Shown: piece after piece, positions 58,905-64,000 of the stretch
How the letters are laid out: the number at the start of each line of letters is the position of its first letter
Position numbering within the stretch: position 1 is the stretch's first letter
NCBI GenBank assembly: GCA_910574715.1
Contig: CAJTCH010000014.1
Span: forward strand, 1-64,000
Reading direction: 5' to 3'
Length of the DNA stretch: 64,000 nucleotides
DNA from: Lachnospiraceae bacterium
Lineage (GTDB): Bacteria > Bacillota > Clostridia > Lachnospirales > Lachnospiraceae
Notes under the pieces: model-generated
What the model saw: only the letters and a program-made list of their open reading frames with translations
The model's database searches: none
What the model was told of the DNA's origin: nothing
Program-made: the position numbers and the translations under genes

Positions 58905-59960
58905 ATGAAGAAAAGAATTGCAGTATTATTAACAGGTGTGGCTGCGGCTTCCGTGATGTTGGCGGGATGTTCCGGCAGCAAGGGGTTGGAGACGGATGAG
59001 ATGACGATCTCTGTTTATAAAGGAGTTGAGATTAACGAAGTGGCGAAGCCGGGTGAGGTTACGGATGAGGATGTGGAGAATGCGATTCAGGCGACCCTCC
59101 AGACGAATGCGACCCCGGAAGAGATCACGGACCGTGCGGTAGAGTCAGGAGACACGGCGACGATCGATTTCACAGGTAAGATCAACGGAGAGGAATTCGA
59201 CGGCGGAAGTTCTACGGATTATCCGCTGGTGATCGGTTCAGGTACATTTATCGAGGGTTTTGAAGACAGCGTGGTCGGACATAATATCGGAGATGCATAT
59301 GACTGGCAGGGGAAGTTCCCGGACGATTACAATAATGCAGAATATGCGGGTAAGGATGTTGTATTTTCTATCACGGTCAAGGGTATATCCAAGCAGTCCA
59401 TTCCGGAACTTACAGACGAGTTTGTGAAGAGCGTGTCCAGTGAGTCCAAGAATGTGAAGGAGTATAAGGAAGAGGTCAAGAAGCGTCTGGAATCGGATAA
59501 CAAGAAGAACTATGAAGACGGTATCAGCCAGTCTGTATGGCAGAAGGTTCTTGATAACACGGAGATCAAGAAGTATCCAGAGAAAGAGGTGAAGAAGGTC
59601 TCCGACGCTCTGGTAGAGCAGTATAAGACGACGGCAGAGTATTACCAGCAGGATTATGAGACATTTATCCAGGATCAGATGGGATACAGCGTGGAAGAGT
59701 TCGAGAAGCAGGTGGATGATGCTGCTAAGGCAAGCATCAAACAGACTATGGTGACAGAGGCGATCGCGGACAAAGAGAAGATCAAGATGAGCGACGACGA
59801 ATACAAAGAGCAGCTCAAGAAGATTGCCGAGAGCTTTGGTTACGAGGATGTAGATGCGCTGAAGGATTCTGCAGAGGAAGATGATCTGAAGGATATGGTG
59901 CTTAACAATTTGGTGAGAGAGTGGCTGACTGAGAATTGTGTTCAGGTGAAGGCTGAGTAA
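58905..59960 (+). CDS. Extracytoplasmic trigger-factor-like FKBP lipoprotein
   Basis: 351 residues. Lipoprotein signal KKRIAVLLTGVAAASVMLAGC with the lipidated cysteine near residue 22. Then an FKBP-type peptidyl-prolyl isomerase domain (about 75-155: GDTATIDFTGKINGEEFDGG and GTFIEGFEDSVVGHNIGD), and a helical C-terminal domain like trigger factor (about 160-345). The ribosome-binding N-domain of cytosolic trigger factor is absent, so it is a secreted foldase on the outer face of the membrane. I start at ATG 58905 after GAGGTG; ATG 58893 adds four residues. Confidence 0.9.
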   Translation: MKKRIAVLLTGVAAASVMLAGCSGSKGLETDEMTISVYKGVEINEVAKPGEVTDEDVENAIQATLQTNATPEEITDRAVESGDTATIDFTGKINGEEFDGGSSTDYPLVIGSGTFIEGFEDSVVGHNIGDAYDWQGKFPDDYNNAEYAGKDVVFSITVKGISKQSIPELTDEFVKSVSSESKNVKEYKEEVKKRLESDNKKNYEDGISQSVWQKVLDNTEIKKYPEKEVKKVSDALVEQYKTTAEYYQQDYETFIQDQMGYSVEEFEKQVDDAAKASIKQTMVTEAIADKEKIKMSDDEYKEQLKKIAESFGYEDVDALKDSAEEDDLKDMVLNNLVREWLTENCVQVKAE

Positions 59961-59963
59961 GAT

Positions 59964-59994
59964 AACGGGGCGGGATACCGCCTCGTTTTTTTCT
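59964..59994 (+). terminator. Terminator after foldase gene
   Basis: ACGGGGCGG pairs with CCGCCTCGT (one G-U) around ATA-type loop, followed by a T-run. Confidence 0.85.
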
Positions 59995-60041
59995 GGAAAG
60001 ACTTCCCAGTTGATAATCTTTTATGAATATGGGCATAACAA

Positions 60042-60070
60042 TTGCCTGGAGAGTAAAAAAATGTTAAAAT
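60042..60070 (+). promoter_or_regulatory. Promoter of the metallophosphoesterase
   Basis: TTGCCT (60042-60047), 17 bases, TAAAAT (60065-60070). Confidence 0.5.
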
Positions 60071-60107
60071 CTAAAGTTAAGAGAAGAATGCGAGGAGACT
60101 GGGGAAT

Positions 60108-60851
60108 ATGATTTATGTAACCGGAGATTGTCATGGGGACTACCGGCGGTTTGGCACAGGAATATTCCCGGAGCAGAAAGGTATGGGCAAGGACGATTAT
60201 GTCATCATTTGTGGGGATTTTGGCTATTGGGATGAATCGCGGGAGCAGAAGTATTGGCTGAAATGGCTGGACAGCAAGCCCTTCACAACTCTCTGGGTAG
60301 ATGGGAATCATGAGAATTATGATTTGTTAAAAAAACAGAAAGTATCACAGTGGTGCGGCGGGAAGGTGCAGTATATCATGCCGTCGGTCATTCATCTGAT
60401 GCGGGGACAGATCTATGAACTGAGCGGACTTAAGATATTTACCTTTGGCGGCGCGAAGAGCCATGATATATCAGGAGGGATCCTGGAGGCTGGAGATCCA
60501 AGGCTTCGGGAGAAGAGGAAGAAGCTGGATAAGAAGAAGGAACTGTACAGGATCAACCATGTAAGCTGGTGGAAGGAAGAGATGCCTACGGAGGATGAAT
60601 TGGCGGAGGGGCTCCGCAATCTGATCAGGAATGATTGGGAGGTGGATTTTATCTTTTCGCATTGCTGCGCGACCAGTACGCAGGAGAGGATAGCGGACGG
60701 AACCTATCAGCCGGACATCCTGACCAGATATTTTGATAAGATCAAGGAGATGTGCCGGTATAAGAAGTGGTTTTTCGGGCATTACCATGATAACCGAAGC
60801 GTGAACAACAAGGAGATCCTTCTGTATGAGCAGATCATACGGATTCATTAG
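60108..60851 (+). CDS. Metallophosphoesterase
   Basis: 247-residue calcineurin-like phosphoesterase. Metal ligands lie in YVTGDCHGDYRRF, VIICGDFGYWD, LWVDGNHENYDLL, FIFSHCCATSTQ and FFGHYHDNRSV, all in order and spacing. Substrate is unknown; relatives act on phosphodiesters or protein phosphates. ATG 60108 follows GAGGAGACTGGG. A single gene. Confidence 0.9.
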   Translation: MIYVTGDCHGDYRRFGTGIFPEQKGMGKDDYVIICGDFGYWDESREQKYWLKWLDSKPFTTLWVDGNHENYDLLKKQKVSQWCGGKVQYIMPSVIHLMRGQIYELSGLKIFTFGGAKSHDISGGILEAGDPRLREKRKKLDKKKELYRINHVSWWKEEMPTEDELAEGLRNLIRNDWEVDFIFSHCCATSTQERIADGTYQPDILTRYFDKIKEMCRYKKWFFGHYHDNRSVNNKEILLYEQIIRIH

Positions 60852-60865
60852 AAGAAGGGAAAGGC

Positions 60866-60894
60866 TTTACACCACAATCACCGATTGATATAAT
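60866..60894 (+). promoter_or_regulatory. Promoter of the 60-residue protein
   Basis: TTTACA (60866-60871), 17 bases, TATAAT (60889-60894). Confidence 0.6.
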
Positions 60895-60937
60895 AAAAGT
60901 ACCAAGTAAACAGCACTTTAAAAAAGGTGGTGAAGAT

Positions 60938-61120
60938 ATGACAGAAAAAGAAATGCTTCAAAAAAATGTAGAAGAGTTTTCCCGGTTACAGAATTATATG
61001 CTGCTATCTGATAAGAATTCTGAGGCGTACAGAGTTATGAAAGACAGGTACATTGAATTAAAAATTATTTTAACTGCTTCAGGAATTAATCTGACTGAAC
61101 TTGATAAGATAAAAGAGTAA
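60938..61120 (+). CDS. Small unknown helical protein
   Basis: 60 residues: TEKEMLQKNVEEFSRLQNYM and MKDRYIELKIILTASGINLT predict two amphipathic helices forming a hairpin. No cysteines, no membrane segment. Ribosome site AAAAGGTGGTG and a consensus promoter argue that it is expressed. It stands alone between a phosphoesterase and aspA. Its codon use is more AT-rich than its neighbours', which suggests later acquisition. Function unknown. Confidence 0.65.
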   Translation: MTEKEMLQKNVEEFSRLQNYMLLSDKNSEAYRVMKDRYIELKIILTASGINLTELDKIKE

Positions 61121-61140
61121 CAATTAAATGACCAAAATTA

Positions 61141-61181
61141 AAGGTGTAAAGTCCTTGTTCAGTTGTTAAGGACTTTACACC
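61141..61181 (-). terminator. aspA terminator
   Basis: GGTGTAAAGTCCTT pairs with AAGGACTTTACACC. On the minus strand it is followed by TTTAATTTT. It can also cap the 60-residue gene on the plus strand. Confidence 0.75.
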
Positions 61182-61190
61182 CTAGTAATA

Positions 61191-62651
61191 TTAAAGTTTT
61201 TCTGCGTTTCTCTTCTTCAATAGTTCTTTGGCAGAGATTCCCGGCTCGGTCATATGTGTAGGCTCCAGAATCTCATCTAGCTCTTCTTCGTTCAAGATTC
61301 CTTCCTTCAAGATAAGGGAGCGGATGGATTCGCCTGTCTTCATAGCGGTCTTGGCAATCTCCGCGGCCTTCTGGTATCCGACGTGAGGGCAGATGGCGGT
61401 AATGATTCCAACGCTGTTCTCGACAAGATAACGGCAGCGGCTTTCGTTGGCGGTAATTCCGGTGATACAGTTGTCGACGAAGGTCTGTACTGCGTAGGCC
61501 AGTGTATCGATGGACTGGAACATGCAGTAGAAGATGATCGGTTCAAATGCATTCAATTCAAGCTGTCCGGCTTCCGCAGCCATGGTGATGGTCACATCAT
61601 TGCCGATGATGTTGAACGCTACCTGGTTTACAACCTCCGGGATGACCGGATTCACCTTACCCGGCATGATGGAGGAACCGTTCTGCCGTGCGGGCAGGTT
61701 GATCTCTGCGAATCCGGCTCTGGGACCGGATGACATCAGACGCAGGTCGTTGGCGATCTTCGATAATGTGACGGCACATGCTTTGATGGCTCCTGATACG
61801 GCTACGAAGGAATCAAGATTCTGTGTGGCGTCGATCAAGTCAAAGGCCTGTACCAGTTCCATACCGGATAACTCCGCAAGATTAGGAACGATCCGTCTCA
61901 GGTAAGCGGCATCTGCGTTGATTCCGGTTCCGACTGCGGTACCGCCCATATTCAGAGTACACATCTCTTCCATGGCCTTGTCCATACGGCGGATATCTCT
62001 CATGATCGCGACGGAATACGCGCGGAATTCCTGCCCCAGACGAATCGGTACGGCGTCCTGCATCTGGGTGCGTCCCATCTTGATCACATGGTCGAATTCC
62101 TCGGCCTTGGCAACCAATGCTTTATGCAGGCGGAGCAGCTCTTCCTTAAGATTCTTAAGGAGGCGCAGGGAGGTCATCTTCCCGGCCGTAGGGATAACGT
62201 CGTTGGTGGATTGGCCGCAGTTTACATGGTCGTTGGGGTTGACGATGGAGTAATCCCCCTTCTTGCCGCCTAAGATCTCTATAGCGCGGTTGGCGATCAC
62301 TTCGTTGGCGTTCATGTTAATAGAGGTTCCGGCGCCGCCCTGTATCGGGTCCACGATGAAGTCCTTGTGCATCTTCCCTTCTAAGATCTCGTCGCAGGCC
62401 TTAGCGATGGCGTCGGCGATCTTCCGGTCAAGAATACCCACTTCGCAGTTTGTGACCGCGCATGCTTTCTTGATATATGCCAGGCTGTTGATGATCTCCG
62501 GGTGCATGTTCAGCCCTGTGATACGGAAGTTCTCGGCGGCTCTTAAGGACTGTACACCATAGTAAACGCTTCCGGGTACGGCCTTTGCTCCGATAGAGTC
62601 TTCTTCTGTACGGTAATCCTTCTCTTCTGTGATCATGTTATCTGTATTCAT
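61191..62651 (-). CDS. aspA: Aspartate ammonia-lyase
   Basis: 486-residue fumarase/aspartase superfamily enzyme interconverting aspartate with fumarate and ammonia. The family signature GSSIMPGKVNPVIPEVVNQV is complete. The aspartase-like contexts VYYGVQSLRAAENF, GGAGTSINMNANEVIANRA and NDVIPTAGKMTSLRLL support aspartase over fumarase. The C-terminal tail TEPGISAKELLKKRN is normal. It lies 64 bases after the malic enzyme gene on the same strand, so malate, fumarate and aspartate metabolism are likely linked. Confidence 0.93.
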   Translation of the reverse strand: MNTDNMITEEKDYRTEEDSIGAKAVPGSVYYGVQSLRAAENFRITGLNMHPEIINSLAYIKKACAVTNCEVGILDRKIADAIAKACDEILEGKMHKDFIVDPIQGGAGTSINMNANEVIANRAIEILGGKKGDYSIVNPNDHVNCGQSTNDVIPTAGKMTSLRLLKNLKEELLRLHKALVAKAEEFDHVIKMGRTQMQDAVPIRLGQEFRAYSVAIMRDIRRMDKAMEEMCTLNMGGTAVGTGINADAAYLRRIVPNLAELSGMELVQAFDLIDATQNLDSFVAVSGAIKACAVTLSKIANDLRLMSSGPRAGFAEINLPARQNGSSIMPGKVNPVIPEVVNQVAFNIIGNDVTITMAAEAGQLELNAFEPIIFYCMFQSIDTLAYAVQTFVDNCITGITANESRCRYLVENSVGIITAICPHVGYQKAAEIAKTAMKTGESIRSLILKEGILNEEELDEILEPTHMTEPGISAKELLKKRNAEKL

Positions 62652-62715
62652 TATTTTTCGTCCTTTCTGTTGGTATCTGTTATTGCATGGTTTTGAGAGC
62701 TGCAGAATATATGCG

Positions 62716-63888
62716 TCAGATCCTTGCCGCGCCGGTTCTTCTTGCGGCCTTGGCCACTGCTGCGGCTACGGCGTCCTTGATCCTTGGATCGAAGGGCTGC
62801 GGCAGGATATATTCTGCGTTCAGTTCATCCGGTGACACCAGGTCCGCGATCGCATGCGCTGCGGCTACCTTCATCTCGTCGTTGATCTCAGAAGCCCGTA
62901 CATCCAAAGCGCCTCTGAACAGCGCCGGGAAGCAAAGCACGTTGTTGACCTGGTTCGGGTAGTCGGAACGCCCGGTAGATATTACGGCTGCGCCGGCTGC
63001 CTTGGCTTCCTCCGGGAAGATCTCCGGGGTAGGATTGGCGCAGGCGAAGATAATGGGATCCTTGGCCATGGTCTTTACCATATCGGCAGTCAGTGTTTTA
63101 GGAGCGGATACGCCGATAAATACGTCGGCGTCCTTGATTACCTCAGCAAGAGTTCCCTTCTGGCGGGCGCTGTTGGTAATTTTAGCCATTTCCTTCTTAA
63201 TATCATTCAGACCCTCGCGTCCTTCGTAGATAGCGCCTTGACGGTCTGTCATGATCACGTTCTTAAGCCCCATAGACATCAGAAGCTTGATGATGGCGAT
63301 TCCGGCGGCTCCGGCGCCTGAAGTGACGATCTTGACCTCATTGAGATTCTTGCCGACTACCTTCAGGGCGTTGAGAAGTCCGGCCAGGGTGATTACCGCG
63401 GTTCCGTGCTGGTCGTCGTGGAAGATCGGGATATCGCAGCATTTCTTCAGCTTTTCTTCGATCTCGAAGCAGCGCGGCGCGGAGATATCTTCAAGGTTGA
63501 TGCCTCCGAAGCTTCCGGCCAGAAGACTCACAGTCTTGACAATATCGTCGACATCCTTGCTGCGTACACATAATGGGATCGCGTCAACATCGCCGAATGC
63601 CTTGAACAGGACACATTTGCCTTCCATTACAGGCATTCCGGCTTCCGGTCCTATATCTCCTAATCCAAGGATCGCGGTTCCGTCGGTTACGACGGCTACG
63701 GTATTCCATCTGCGGGTGAGATCGAAGCTTTTGTCGGGATTTTTCTGGATCTCCAGACAAGGCTCTGCAACTCCGGGCGTGTAGGCAAGGCTTAGAGCTT
63801 CCTTGGAATCTACGGCAGCTCTTGCAGTGACTTCGATCTTCCCTTTCAGGTTATAATGCATTTTCAATGATTCTTCAGCATAGTTCAT
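62716..63888 (-). CDS. Malic enzyme (NAD(P)-dependent)
   Basis: 390-residue oxidative malate decarboxylase giving pyruvate, short bacterial type without the phosphotransacetylase-like extension. The tyrosine region LAYTPGVAEPCLEI, the metal site FHDDQHGTAVI, the nucleotide loop GAGAAGIAIIKLL and the FACANPTPEIFPEEA block are present. ATG 63888 follows GGAGGAC. It is first gene of the malic enzyme-aspA operon, with a strong promoter at the right edge. Confidence 0.94.
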   Translation of the reverse strand: MNYAEESLKMHYNLKGKIEVTARAAVDSKEALSLAYTPGVAEPCLEIQKNPDKSFDLTRRWNTVAVVTDGTAILGLGDIGPEAGMPVMEGKCVLFKAFGDVDAIPLCVRSKDVDDIVKTVSLLAGSFGGINLEDISAPRCFEIEEKLKKCCDIPIFHDDQHGTAVITLAGLLNALKVVGKNLNEVKIVTSGAGAAGIAIIKLLMSMGLKNVIMTDRQGAIYEGREGLNDIKKEMAKITNSARQKGTLAEVIKDADVFIGVSAPKTLTADMVKTMAKDPIIFACANPTPEIFPEEAKAAGAAVISTGRSDYPNQVNNVLCFPALFRGALDVRASEINDEMKVAAAHAIADLVSPDELNAEYILPQPFDPRIKDAVAAAVAKAARRTGAARI

Positions 63889-63962
63889 AATTTGTCCTCC
63901 ATGCTATCTTGCTGTTTTCAGGTTATATTATTTTTGACTGGTTTATTCTGACTTATGATTTT

Positions 63963-63991
63963 ATTATAGGAATTCAGGACATAAAAATCAA
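63963..63991 (-). promoter_or_regulatory. Promoter of malic enzyme-aspA operon
   Basis: Minus strand TTGATT (63986-63991), 17 bases, TATAAT (63963-63968). The leader is about 68 bases, AT-rich, with no clear switch. Confidence 0.65.
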
Positions 63992-64000
63992 ATACTTATA

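Overview
The window is chromosomal DNA of an endospore-forming Clostridia bacterium, most likely a gut Lachnospiraceae (Dorea / Mediterraneibacter / Clostridium scindens type). The supporting signs are sporulation genes (spoVG, spmB, spoIIR, a SPOCS-LysM protein), a paired GlgC/GlgD, a short archaeal-type ProS behind a T-box leader, a DnaD/DnaC-type primosome pair, and Gram-positive promoters and ribosome sites. The species call is inference from gene content and style, not from a database match.

Positions 1 to about 4078 look like the decayed right end of an integrated mobile element. It holds two small tandem winged-helix proteins, an ORF-free hairpin-rich stretch that may be a group II intron remnant, a transposase C-terminal fragment fused to the last residues of a BceA-type ATPase, and a frameshifted BceB-type permease. 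It ends at a 22-bp copy of a tRNA 3' end that lacks the rest of a tRNA, which is what an integration site at a tRNA gene leaves behind. Chromosome follows: queT behind a candidate preQ1-I riboswitch, asnS behind an apparently pseudoknotted leader, a VanRS-like two-component system, and a YhaO/YhaN-like nuclease-ATPase pair.

From 11 to 24 kb are housekeeping units: prs-dnaC-dnaD with a triple DnaA-box cluster upstream, murC, glgC-glgD, spoVG, a pseudouridine synthase, a Na/Ca exchanger, T-box proS and spmB. From 23.2 to 34.9 kb the DNA is more accessory. It contains a HicAB locus with a truncated HicA, an AraC regulator, a broken VapD module with its upstream partner, two related large secreted surface proteins, and a tightly packed JetA-like (Wadjet/DUF5716) gene without the other Wadjet genes, followed by a PflX-like radical SAM gene.

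From 34.8 to 42 kb the minus strand carries pncB-ddl-murF-HAD and malQ-plsC. From 42 to 61 kb the plus strand carries a PrcB-like lipoprotein, a SPOCS-LysM protein, ispE, a GntR regulator, spoIIR, a CDF transporter, an acyl-ACP thioesterase, cvfB, a small HPr-like protein, dnaE, pfkA, murI, a DUF1934 protein, cls, a trigger-factor-like lipoprotein and a phosphoesterase. The window closes with a minus-strand malic enzyme-aspartase operon. The most unusual items are the orphan JetA, the asnS leader RNA, the DnaA boxes ahead of the helicase-loader genes, and the HicA start that falls inside its own promoter.
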